A stretch of DNA of 37,140 nt. Source: Treponema sp. GTDB lineage: Bacteria; Spirochaetota; Spirochaetia; Treponematales; Treponemataceae. A program made the translations under genes and the position numbers. The notes beneath the pieces were generated by a model. The model did not search any database. It saw nothing but the letters and a program-made list of their open reading frames with translations, and was not told where the DNA came from. Positions 25,906 through 34,543 of the stretch are shown here, one piece after another (the first letter of the stretch is position 1; the number at the start of each line of letters is the position of its first letter). Where the stretch lies: assembly GCA_016296575.1 (NCBI GenBank), contig JAEDJA010000026.1:1-37140 (forward strand), in the 5' to 3' direction.

Positions 25906-27627
25906 TTAACAATTTAAATTCAACTTATAAACTGTTCCTTTGAAATCTCCCTCAGTAACCAATAATTCCAGTTCAACAGCTTTAGAAAGAAGTCTTTGCG
26001 CTGTCTTGTCTTCTACTTTCAAAAGTTTTGCTGCTTCTGTTTTTGTAATTAAGTCGTTTTTTTCCAAATACCTAATAATCAGTTTAAAGCGTTCTTGTTC
26101 TTTATTGGACATTTTATTGGACATTTTGTCCAATAAGGACTTATCCTCTGGGCAATTCCCCGTTATTTTCTGGATAGTTCCAGAATCCTCATTATTCTCA
26201 ATTATTACATAAGTAGGTTCTCCGTTTATTTCTGGACTAACTTCTCCAGAAGCCACAATATATGAACCATTTTTCAAAAGTTCCAGTTCTGTTTCAGAAA
26301 TGTGTTTCCCCTTTGCAACCTTATCAACTGCAAACAATTCATCAAAACTAATGTCAGGATTCTTTGCAACTTTTCTTGCCAAATCCATATTGATGATTTT
26401 TCCTGTAAAAGTAACTTTCACTTTATCAGCAGAAAGTTCATATTCTGGAAGAGGGAAAAACTTTTTCTTTTGAATTTCAAACAGTTTTCTAATTCCTCCG
26501 CCAGCTGTTTCTACAAGATTTAAATTCATCATTGCAGTTGCCAAAAACGGATTTCTATAATGAGATTCCGGCGAATTATCTTTTACAACCTATTCCACGC
26601 TATTTGGAATAAATAAACCAGCATTTTCAAAAGTAAGCTGATCTTCCCCTTCAATTACATTTATTCTGCATCCCTTTGTGTAATCCTGATGAGCAATGCA
26701 GTTATTAAGAGATTCACGAATAGTAAAAGAATCGTACTGATCAACTTCTTCAGGAAATAAGGTTCCTTCTTTTACAATATATTGATAGCGAATAATTCTG
26801 ATTTTGGAATAGATTTCATCAATTGCATTCAAAAAAGGAATTCCTGAAATATAAAATGCTTTTTGTCGTCCTGTACTATCAAGTAAAATCCATCTGATTT
26901 TTGGATCTGCCGGTTGAAGCATAAATTCACTTTCATCTTTCCCTAAAAGCAAAAGTGCAGTTCGTGTTATCTTCCCTTTTTGAGTAATTTTTGCCTTATT
27001 TAAAAATGTAATGTCATCCCAGGAGTCAACTTCATCTGCCTTTAAAGAATGGCGAACCTTATATAGTTCACGAGCTTTTTTTATAGCACTTTCATCCAAA
27101 TCTTCAATTGTTGCATCTGGTACAATGCCAGCCGACCAGTCAGTCTGAACATTCTGGGAACGGATCCTTTCAAATTCTTCTGTGCTTAATCCAACTAAAG
27201 CTTCACCATCACGACCATAGTTGATTCTTTTGAATGCGGTTGGAATTCCTTTTGGAGCAGCAGGAATCTGAAAAACAAGAATACGTTTATCATTACCATC
27301 TTGGTCTTTTCTTGAACATTTGTAAATTTCAATAAATGAAATATTGCCTGTAGTATGTTTTGCGATTTCTTCCTTTAGATTGTTCAGAGATTTATCATCC
27401 AAACGATAATTTGTTCCAACAACTTTATGCTTTTTATCTTCAACATCAAAAACAAGCCAGGCACACTCCACATTATGTAGATTAGCCTCATTGCTCAATG
27501 CAGAAAAATATTTTCCAAGTTCTTCAAAAGAAAAATCATTTTTTGCTTCCTTGAATTCGATAACTTCGGTTTCGAATTTTGTAGCGAGAAGTTCGTCAAG
27601 TTTTTGGTTTATGTTGAATTGTGGCAT
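25906..27627 (-). pseudogene. AlbA/HATPase ATP-binding protein with in-frame amber
   Basis: One gene of 574 codons cut by a single TAG at 26592-26590. Upstream: an AlbA_2 domain (FETEVIEFKEAKNDFSFEEL, SALSNEANLH, then VVGTNYRL), then ITRTALLLLG and IRESLNNCIAHQDYTKGCRI. The frame runs through TAG (IPNSVE-stop-VVKDNSPESHYRNPFL) into MATAMMNLNLVETAGGGIRK, a sensor-like linker and a C-terminal winged helix (ITKTEAAKLLKVEDKTAQRL). The join is exactly as in intact relatives, so nothing but the stop is wrong. AAGGAAAA precedes ATG 27627. The family binds ATP and possibly DNA and often accompanies defence genes. If the amber is real the protein ends at 345 aa. Confidence 0.8.
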
Positions 27628-27653
27628 ATTGTATTTTCCTTTACTTTTGGTAA

Positions 27654-27743
27654 TTAATGCACAGTACGCTTGCTAGTATCTATGAGTTGAGAAATATCAG
27701 AGTAAAACTGCTGTTCTGTTTTAGATTCTATCTCTTTGCTCAT
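27654..27743 (-). pseudogene. YhcG/DUF1016 nuclease N-terminal stub
   Basis: 29 codons from ATG 27743 to TAA 27654. EQQFYSDISQLIDTSKRTVH is the characteristic start of DUF1016/YhcG-type PD-(D/E)XK proteins (about 340 aa when complete); everything after it is gone. ATG lies four bases after the stop of the helicase-methylase gene and uses GGGAG in that gene's end, so it belonged to the same operon. Confidence 0.55.
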
Positions 27744-27746
27744 CTT

Positions 27747-30700
27747 TTACATCTCCCGTACCTTGCTTTCAATAAACTCAACTTCTTCTGGTGAAAGCCC
27801 ATATTTCTTGTACAACTGTTTATCTATTTCTGAAACAGACTTACTCCAATCAATATCACTGTTTGAGGTAAAATCTTGTAAAGGTACAAGTCTCCAGGTT
27901 TCAATTGGATTATCTTGAGTAATCTTTAGTATTCCAAGCATTGTTCTTGCAAACTTTGTTTTTACATATTTCAATGCATTTTCAGCTTCTTCTTTTGAAT
28001 CAAAAGCACCAATTCCTAAAAATGTTCTTGTATAGCCGAGTATCGGCTCGCCGAGTATCGGGGTCGATAGTACTTCGCCTATCGCCCCCGATCCATTGCT
28101 ACGAGGAACTAGTACCTTATACTTCATAAGATTTTCATGACTAATATCTAAATATTTGCGAGGAATAAATCTATAACATCGTTTATTTTTTATAACCCCC
28201 AAAATTTTAATATCATCTTCATTTGATTTTTCTTCTGTAAAAAGAGGTATTTTATCAAATATATTTTTTTCTAAACGCCTATCTTTTCCTTCGCTTCCAA
28301 TACCTTTTATATAGTCAGGATGTTCTTTTAATAACACATCCAAATCAAAATTAGTTTGATTGTACATTATCGACATCAAACTGTTTATTTCTTCTGTTGG
28401 AGCTGCTTTTTTCTTTATTCCATTTAATTCAGGATAAGAGGTAAAAGTTCCAATCTTTTCAAAAGTCTTATTCTTATCCCAATAGGTAACTGCGACACCG
28501 CCTTTTATATCTACTGTTGGAAAAACATCTCCACTGTTTGCCCAATATTGAACAACTTTGTAATGCTCATCATTAAGCATCTTCTCATTCCAGTCTTTCG
28601 GGGTTTTACCGGCATTGAACAAAAATCTTGCAGGATGAATAAAGCTTACCTTTTCACCAAGCTTGCAGGCGGCATCAATAAAAAGATGATAAATTGGATC
28701 TGAACCGTTTGCGTCTCCTGTTGCCATAATCTGATATGGTGGATTACCTACTATTGCATCAAATTTCATATCTTCATTTCCATCCTTTTTCCAGTAATTT
28801 GTTTTGCTCACTTTGCTTATAAAGTTCTCGGGTTTATTTTTCAGCTGATTCACAAGGTCTTCAAAATAATGAGCATTTACTTTTGTTCCTGTGAATCCGG
28901 CCAAAGTTCTTTGCACAATCTTTTTTGCCATAGGAGTTTTACAAATTAAGAAAATGTTTTCTGCAAGAACTTTCTTCCACAAATCAATTTCCATTTCTCG
29001 TGTAGGCTTAGGGCCTAGCTCAAGTTTTGACCGAGTACGATATACGCTGTAAGCACAATATAAGGCATACAAACCGCTTTTAGAGTTTATTTCCAAAATA
29101 TGGGTATTCTTTTTAAAAACTTCATCAGTAATTTCATTTTGTTTTATTAATTCTGGTTCAAGGATTGGCTCATTATAATCTTTATCATAGAAACACCAGC
29201 CTCCAAGACTTTTTCCAAGGTGCATATTTACAACACGCCAAGGAGTAAGAACAGTTTCTTTATCTGGGTTTCGGAATGTAGCAAAAATTGAACTTATACG
29301 CTCAATTCTTTCTTCAATACTAAGTTTATCTGCAGCGCGCGCCATTTCCCGGATTTTTACACCAGACTCACGGAACACATCTGAATCATAATATTTTTTA
29401 AACTGCCCAAAGATTTCTTTAGTTACACCTTTTGGCATGAACTCTTCCCATGAAAGGTCGTCAACTAAATCACAAAAATTATCAAGAGTAATTGCTTCTT
29501 CTGTTCCATCAAGATTTTTCTGCAAGTCAGCTCCGTACATCAAAAGCGGCATTCTGATAGAAATTCCTCGTAAAATGGAAATAGCAGTATCGCGATTTTT
29601 CTTGATTTCTTTTTCTTGCGCTAATGCTTCCTGCTGCTTTGGAGTAAGTTCTTTAACAGGTTTTTCTCTAATTTCAGGCATCTGTAATAATTCATATTGT
29701 TCATCAGTTAAACCTTGAGCGTTGATGTTTATATCACCTGTACTTCCTTGAGCTTTTGTTGAACCAATTATTTCTTTTAATTTTGAAAACTCTTCCAGAG
29801 CAAGTTTATCCATGTGAAGAAGCTCATCATTATAAAGATAACTGTCTTCAAAACCATTTTTTACAACCCGCTCAATATAAGCCTTTTTAAGCTGACCTAG
29901 CATTTTTTCGGTATTATAGGCCTTCATCTGACTGCCTTCAAAACCAATGATTGGACAGAAGTTTAAGAACTCACCCAATATCTCACGGTCATTGTTTGTT
30001 GTTTTACCGGCTTTGCTGCTGATTTTTGCAGTTTCAGCAATTACTTTAAGAGTTCGGTCTGGAGCAAAGTCGAATACAAAACATTCTTCTTTTTGCTTTC
30101 CCCCAATTACGGCAGGAGTTTGTACTCTAAAGATTGTCTGCATATAAGTGCTTGCGGCTGTATTGAAGCTACCAGACAGCATAAAACAAGCAGTCCAAGG
30201 TTTTACGCTTACGCCGGTAGTGAGTCGTCCGCAAGAAAGAGTGATTGAATATGAATCTTCTGGATGTGGACCAATTGCTTTTTCTACTTTCTTTAAAGCT
30301 TCTTTTTCTTCCTCTTCTTCGTCTCCGTCACCTGCAACATTTGCAATTGCAAATTGGCTAAAAACAGGATGCTCTTGCAAAAGTTTACTTAAAGCTTTTG
30401 CTTCTTTTACCCCTGGAATCATCCAAAGTGAATGACGAAAATTCTGTCTGTATTCTTCTGTTGAATATGGATAATTTGAATCAGTATCTTCTTTCGTTAA
30501 TAAATCAAGAAACTGTTTTACGTTTGTTTCGTGTATAAAGTCTCCTTCTTTATCAACTCTAAAGAACTCACGGAAATTAAAAGCAATATCAGCATCTGCA
30601 TATTCAGGATAGAGTTTTCCCAAGTTATATGTATAAATACTGAGTTTAGGCAGTACAGAATATGGGTTCGGGTCGCCCTGATGGATTTTATCCCATTCAG

Positions 30701-31769
30701 CTTTTGCCCGTTGTTCCATCACATAATCCCAGGTGTAAATTTCATCTTCTTTAAAATCATCCATAAGATTAAATGGAGTACCAGAGAGATGAAGGATTCT
30801 TGTGTTATCTTTGCGACATTTTGAAAGAACAGCTTTTCCAAGTTCTGTTTGCGTTCCTTCGTGAGCTTCATCAATGATGATTAAATCCCAATCTATATTG
30901 AAGATTTCTTCATTCTTTGCAAACTTACCGCCAACAAGTTCAGAACCACGCATATCTTGTATTGAAGCAAAGTAAATGAAGCGGAAATCCTTCATTCCGT
31001 TATCGTCAGCCTTATGAATCATTTCATGGAAGTTTTCTTCTTCAGTCGGATCACCACCATTCTTTTTTGAAAAGTAGTAAAAATCATTTCGGTCATAAAA
31101 GATTTTCCCATAATCTTCAAACCAACCAGAATCAACTACAGGTCGATGTGTCAAAATGAGAGTGCGATTATAATTCATGCGCTTAACAACTTCCAAAGTA
31201 GAAAGTGTTTTTCCAAATCTCATTTTAGCATTCCATAACATCTGATGACTTCCACCAGATTTTTTGAATTGCTTAATTGTCTTTTCGATAGCTTCCGTCT
31301 GTTCTGGTCTGAAAATTACAGGACTTCTATCTGTAGTTATTTCACTTGCATTGAGAGATGTTCTTCCTTCTTTCGCAGCTGCAATTGCTTTTTTTACAGT
31401 TTCAAGGTCAGTATAAAACCATTCATTTGCTTTATGTTCTGTATCAAATATTTTTCTTTTAATACCAGAGCGTACAAGGATGTCATGAATATCATGATCT
31501 TGGAAAACTATAAGATTTTTTCCTTTCATATAAGCAGTTGCTTCGGTATATAGAAGTTCAAAAGTAACTCCGGCTGTTTGTGTCTGATGGCGGATTCTAT
31601 CTTTAGCAGCAGCATTTAATTCTTTGCAATTTGGCTCAAAAGCAAAATAAGCCATTCCTGCATTACAAGAGGCTTCACCAATTTTAAGAATACCTTCATG
31701 GGCTGTATCATTGATGCGATAAACATAAATCAATTTTTGCTCAAATGCTTGATTAAAAATCTGTGCCAT
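27747..31769 (-). CDS. GIY-YIG/DEAH helicase/N6-adenine methyltransferase
   Basis: 1340 aa. Residues about 12-125 resemble a GIY-YIG/T5orf172 nuclease (LIYVYRIND...ILKIGEAS). Residues 150-560 form a superfamily 2 helicase: AKMRFGKT (Lys187), IIIDEAH (300-303), LSGTP (about 328-332) and a QTIFRVQT motif VI. Residues about 840-1200 form an N6-adenine methyltransferase: motif X TPWRVVNMHLG, motif I variant ILEINSKSGLYALYCAY, and catalytic NPPY at 1009-1012. A target-recognition-like C-terminus follows. The layout fits a single-chain restriction-modification or defence enzyme related to type IIG/III. ATG directly follows the RhuM stop; GAGGGGG gives the SD. An unusual GC-rich palindromic patch lies in the 3' part (28035-28092). 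Confidence 0.82.
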   Translation of the reverse strand: MAQIFNQAFEQKLIYVYRINDTAHEGILKIGEASCNAGMAYFAFEPNCKELNAAAKDRIRHQTQTAGVTFELLYTEATAYMKGKNLIVFQDHDIHDILVRSGIKRKIFDTEHKANEWFYTDLETVKKAIAAAKEGRTSLNASEITTDRSPVIFRPEQTEAIEKTIKQFKKSGGSHQMLWNAKMRFGKTLSTLEVVKRMNYNRTLILTHRPVVDSGWFEDYGKIFYDRNDFYYFSKKNGGDPTEEENFHEMIHKADDNGMKDFRFIYFASIQDMRGSELVGGKFAKNEEIFNIDWDLIIIDEAHEGTQTELGKAVLSKCRKDNTRILHLSGTPFNLMDDFKEDEIYTWDYVMEQRAKAEWDKIHQGDPNPYSVLPKLSIYTYNLGKLYPEYADADIAFNFREFFRVDKEGDFIHETNVKQFLDLLTKEDTDSNYPYSTEEYRQNFRHSLWMIPGVKEAKALSKLLQEHPVFSQFAIANVAGDGDEEEEEKEALKKVEKAIGPHPEDSYSITLSCGRLTTGVSVKPWTACFMLSGSFNTAASTYMQTIFRVQTPAVIGGKQKEECFVFDFAPDRTLKVIAETAKISSKAGKTTNNDREILGEFLNFCPIIGFEGSQMKAYNTEKMLGQLKKAYIERVVKNGFEDSYLYNDELLHMDKLALEEFSKLKEIIGSTKAQGSTGDININAQGLTDEQYELLQMPEIREKPVKELTPKQQEALAQEKEIKKNRDTAISILRGISIRMPLLMYGADLQKNLDGTEEAITLDNFCDLVDDLSWEEFMPKGVTKEIFGQFKKYYDSDVFRESGVKIREMARAADKLSIEERIERISSIFATFRNPDKETVLTPWRVVNMHLGKSLGGWCFYDKDYNEPILEPELIKQNEITDEVFKKNTHILEINSKSGLYALYCAYSVYRTRSKLELGPKPTREMEIDLWKKVLAENIFLICKTPMAKKIVQRTLAGFTGTKVNAHYFEDLVNQLKNKPENFISKVSKTNYWKKDGNEDMKFDAIVGNPPYQIMATGDANGSDPIYHLFIDAACKLGEKVSFIHPARFLFNAGKTPKDWNEKMLNDEHYKVVQYWANSGDVFPTVDIKGGVAVTYWDKNKTFEKIGTFTSYPELNGIKKKAAPTEEINSLMSIMYNQTNFDLDVLLKEHPDYIKGIGSEGKDRRLEKNIFDKIPLFTEEKSNEDDIKILGVIKNKRCYRFIPRKYLDISHENLMKYKVLVPRSNGSGAIGEVLSTPILGEPILGYTRTFLGIGAFDSKEEAENALKYVKTKFARTMLGILKITQDNPIETWRLVPLQDFTSNSDIDWSKSVSEIDKQLYKKYGLSPEEVEFIESKVREM
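28035..28092. repeat. GC-rich palindromic patch inside the methyltransferase gene
   Basis: Two copies of GCCGAGTATCGG (28035-28046 and 28050-28061), each itself a palindrome (GCCGA-GTA-TCGGC in the first). They are followed by ATCGGGGTCGATAG (28057-28070) against CTATCGCCCCCGAT (28079-28092), 13 of 14 paired. The codons used (CCG, ATA, CTC, GGC, TCG) differ from the AT-rich surroundings, yet the frame stays open and encodes SNGSGAIGEVLSTPILGEPI. Confidence 0.75.
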
Positions 31770-32801
31770 TTACAAAGCCCCCTCATCTTCAATAAATCTA
31801 TCAAAGTCGCTCTTGTATAATCTGTCCTGCACAATTCGGTATTTTTCAAATTCTGTTTCTGCATGAAGCTTTGCAATTTCTGCCGTTACTTTTCCTGCAT
31901 CCTGCAAAAGTCCGTATTCAAACATCTCTATAAATTTATTCAATCGTTTTTCCCAATCTGCCATTGTAAGCGGAATATGACGGTTTGCCATGTTCTCGGC
32001 AAAATCAAGGTATGCGGAAACCATGCGGTTCAATTGTCCTAATTCTTTTTCTGTAAGATAGTTTTTTGCAACTGTTACATCGCTTTTCTTTATCTTTCCA
32101 TTTGGGGCATCCTGCCAAGTTGTTAGCCCCATGTGATTTTTTGTTGCATCAGCTCGTTCTACAATCAATTCCGCAGCTGTGTGTCCGTGAACCGCATAAT
32201 GCATTTTATTTTGGACAGTGGCATAGAATCTTTTTGTAGCCGCGGCATCTCTATCATAATCAATTGCTGTTGCATATATATCCGTAATTTTTTGATAAAA
32301 TTTACGCTCACTGGAACGAATCTCACGGATACGTTCCAGCTGTTCCTCAAAATACTTTTTTGTAAGAATTGAGCCATCATTTTTAAGACGCTCATCATCC
32401 ATTGCAAAGCCTTTGATGGTATATTCTTTTGCAATATTGTTGACCCATTTGCGAAACTGCACGGCTCTTTCAGAATTTACTTTAAAACCGACGGCGATTA
32501 TCATCTGAAGATTATAATGCTTTGTGTCATACGACTTTCCGTCCGAGGCAGTTATTCGAAAATTTCGAATAACTGAATCTTCTTCCAATTCAGAATCCTC
32601 AAAAATCTTTTTTATATGATAATTAATTGTATTTATTTCAACCTCATACAAAACGGCAAGCATTTTTTGAGTAATCCAAATATTTTCATCTTCGTATCGG
32701 ACTTCTACGCTTTCTTTGCTGTCACCAGTCGCCGCAACAAAAGTCAAATATTCTGCGGCTGAACTACGGATTGTTATTTCTTTTTTTGTTTTTCTTGCCA
32801 T
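31770..32801 (-). CDS. rhuM: RhuM family protein
   Basis: 343 aa of the RhuM/virulence protein family (PF13310): an N-terminal winged-helix-like part with VEVRYEDENIWITQKMLAVL, then IRNFRITASDGKSYDTKHYN, and MIIAVGFKVNSERAVQFRKW, followed by a helical C-terminal half (HYAVHGHTAAELIVERADAT). All hallmark segments are present and the length is normal. RhuM is often found inside type I and related restriction loci, as here; its biochemical role is unclear. The ATG overlaps the stop of the M subunit gene by one base (TAATG). Confidence 0.88.
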   Translation of the reverse strand: MARKTKKEITIRSSAAEYLTFVAATGDSKESVEVRYEDENIWITQKMLAVLYEVEINTINYHIKKIFEDSELEEDSVIRNFRITASDGKSYDTKHYNLQMIIAVGFKVNSERAVQFRKWVNNIAKEYTIKGFAMDDERLKNDGSILTKKYFEEQLERIREIRSSERKFYQKITDIYATAIDYDRDAAATKRFYATVQNKMHYAVHGHTAAELIVERADATKNHMGLTTWQDAPNGKIKKSDVTVAKNYLTEKELGQLNRMVSAYLDFAENMANRHIPLTMADWEKRLNKFIEMFEYGLLQDAGKVTAEIAKLHAETEFEKYRIVQDRLYKSDFDRFIEDEGAL

Positions 32802-33787
32802 TATTTCTCGTCTCCCATTACCATATCCACAAAGCGAATATTTCTATGAGTTTCCCAGTCCTTAATAATGCAGTAAATACCATTGTGTTTTTGATTGTCA
32901 CATTTTGTACATCCAACACAAGGCTTTGCGATGATTCTTCGTTCAAACAAATCTTCATCAATTATTTCTTTTGTACAGCAAGAATTTGGAATTACATATT
33001 TGAGGCCGTCCATCTGCCAGATATTCCATGCAATCACTTTGGCAAAACCGATTAAATCCTGAGTTTTAAGCTTTTCATTAAATCTTGCCTCATAGTGTTC
33101 AGCTATAGTAAATAAAAGATTTTCCCTTGCAATAAGAACATTATCACCTTGCCAGTCAAAACCATAAACATTTTGAACGGAACTATAAGCCCATTTCAGC
33201 CAATCCTCATGCGTATCTGTGTTTTCACTAACAATTCTAAGTTTTCTGTCTAATATTCCAATTCTATTTGAAACTTCTATATATTCCCCAGTTACTGCAT
33301 CATAGCGGCTTGTTATATATGGAGCCTCACCGCAAGTCATTTCAAGTCTTTTAGAAAGAACATAATCTTGCCAACTTTTTTTTTCAGAATCAGAGAATAT
33401 AATTTTTTCTTTCGTTACTTCCCAAGAGTTTTCTTTTTCTAAATTAAAAACATCTTTTCGCCCAAACCATTCTTCATCAACCTTATTGTTTTGCATATTA
33501 CAAATCCAACTTGGTGTAAAAACTTCTGCTTTCTGGCGCACTCTCTGCTGCTGCTCTGTTTTTGATTTTTCAATTCGAGGCTTTATAATTCCACCATGAC
33601 GTGAGGTAATTAATTCTATTTTGATTTCCTTATCAAAAAAGTAAGCTTAGCCATATTTTGCATAATTATCCGTTGCCCAAATTATATTATTGCCTGTTGT
33701 TTTATCTTTTAAGAGAATTTCCAATAATTCCGGATCAATTTTGAGAAGGTCATTTTCTTTTATATCAATAGTTATCTCGGACAACAA
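32801..33787 (-). pseudogene. Restriction M-type subunit with in-frame stop
   Basis: About 328 codons. The frame opens near TTG 33787 (no ATG or good SD; the true start is uncertain) and reads ITIDIKENDLLKIDPELLEI and IIWATDNYAKYG. It meets TAA at 33649-33647, then continues in the same frame AYFFDKEIKIELITSRHGGI through RVRQKAEVFTPSWICNMQNN. From there it is open to 32801. Motif X (FTPSWI) and a motif I-like LEMTCGEAPYITSRYD are present, and NVYGFDWQGDNVLIARENLL follows, but there is no NPPY. So even when whole it would not be a complete adenine methyltransferase; relatives are annotated as restriction endonuclease subunit M. It is first in the operon, before RhuM. Confidence 0.7.
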
Positions 33788-33824
33788 ATTTTTCCACTTC
33801 TAATTCTTTATTCTATCACATCAC

Positions 33825-33843
33825 AGTGTCATTAAACGACACT
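33825..33843. promoter_or_regulatory. Palindrome between the XRE controller and M subunit genes
   Basis: AGTGTC (33825-33830) and GACACT (33838-33843) with a 7-base centre. It lies just after the XRE stop codon and about 40 bases before the M reading frame. The minus strand contains GTTTAATGACA, which recurs on the plus strand at 34130-34140 upstream of the XRE gene. It is a candidate controller-protein binding site. Confidence 0.4.
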
Positions 33844-34053
33844 TTATTTATTTTCCCTAAAAGAAACTATATCCCCAATATCACAGTCCAGTGCGATACA
33901 TATTTTTTTTAGGCTTTCCATAGAGATAAACTCTCCTTTGCTGAGTTTTGCAAGAATATTGGTGGAAATACCTGCAAGAGGGATTAGCTCTGTTTTATTC
34001 TTAATTCCTCTATCAATAAGGCGAATCCAAAGTTTTTTATAGTCTACGTCCAT
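33844..34053 (-). CDS. XRE (YozG-type) controller protein
   Basis: 69 aa from ATG 34053, the start that gives the family's usual N-terminus (MDVDYKKLWIRLIDRGIKNK). It has the compact HTH typical of YozG-like regulators: ELIPLAGISTNILAKLSKGE, then SMESLKKICIALDCDIGDIV. These often sit beside restriction-modification genes and control them. TATAAT (34066-34061) ends seven bases before the ATG and there is no Shine-Dalgarno, so the message is probably leaderless. It lies upstream of, and in the same direction as, the M-RhuM-helicase/methylase operon. Confidence 0.85.
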   Translation of the reverse strand: MDVDYKKLWIRLIDRGIKNKTELIPLAGISTNILAKLSKGEFISMESLKKICIALDCDIGDIVSFRENK

Positions 34054-34246
34054 GCTGATAATTATAGCATAGAAATTGTATTTTATGTTAAAAAAAATCA
34101 CGATTTCACAAAATCTTCTTAAATTCTAAGTTTAATGACATCAAGCTGCACCTGACTTAAACTGACTATGAATAAAACCAAATAACTATGGGAGGCATTA
34201 GATGTTTACAAGGTTTAATTTAAAGAACTCGAAGAGTGACTCAAAT

Positions 34247-34264
34247 GTACTGATTGATCAGTAC
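34247..34264. promoter_or_regulatory. Perfect 8-bp-arm palindrome
   Basis: GTACTGAT-TG-ATCAGTAC is perfectly symmetric with a 2-base centre, the size of a dimeric repressor operator. No promoter boxes of good quality lie beside it, so its gene target is unknown. Confidence 0.4.
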
Positions 34265-34451
34265 TCTATTTTGCTGTTGTAAATCTATCGAACAAAGTCT
34301 GTTCCGGATTCTCCGTAACAATTGATAATTTTGGTTCCTTCATAAAGGACCTCCTTGACTCTGTATGCGCGCCTGCAGAGTTTAGAAATATTACTCACCA
34401 CAAGGTGATATAGTTAACTGTAGGCAATGTTAATTGATGTAAGGTGTAGTC

Positions 34452-34481
34452 AAAAAGTGTTAAAAAGTGTTGATTAGTGTA
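34452..34481. repeat. Tandem 10-bp repeats downstream of the integrase
   Basis: AAAAAGTGTT occurs twice in a row (34452-34461, 34462-34471), followed by GATTAGTGTA, a weaker third unit. Short spaced direct repeats near an integrase gene can be arm-type binding sites. Confidence 0.4.
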
Positions 34482-34495
34482 GATTTGGTGTTTTT

Positions 34496-34532
34496 AAAAA
34501 AAAAGACGAAAGAGTTTTAATCAATCGCCTTT
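34496..34532 (-). terminator. Rho-independent terminator of the integrase gene
   Basis: On the minus strand AAAGGCGA (34532-34525) pairs with TCGTCTTT (34509-34502; one G-U), followed by a T9 run to 34496. It begins twelve bases after the integrase stop codon. Confidence 0.7.
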
Positions 34533-34543
34533 CATTTCATTTT

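Larger units (their letters stand above)
34102..34543. other. Intergenic region between integrase and XRE controller
   Basis: About 440 bases without a supported gene. It holds GTTTAATGACA (34130), the perfect palindrome at 34247-34264, a CTCTG/CAGAG hairpin near 34360, a TCACC/GGTGA hairpin near 34400, the 10-bp direct repeats at 34452-34481 and the integrase terminator at 34496-34532. Confidence 0.6.

Noticed and set aside
27747..33787. Methyltransferase split between the M subunit (motifs X, I) and the large protein (NPPY)
   Set aside because: The large protein has its own motif X (TPWRVVNMHLG) and motif I-like segment before NPPY, so it seems complete without the M subunit.
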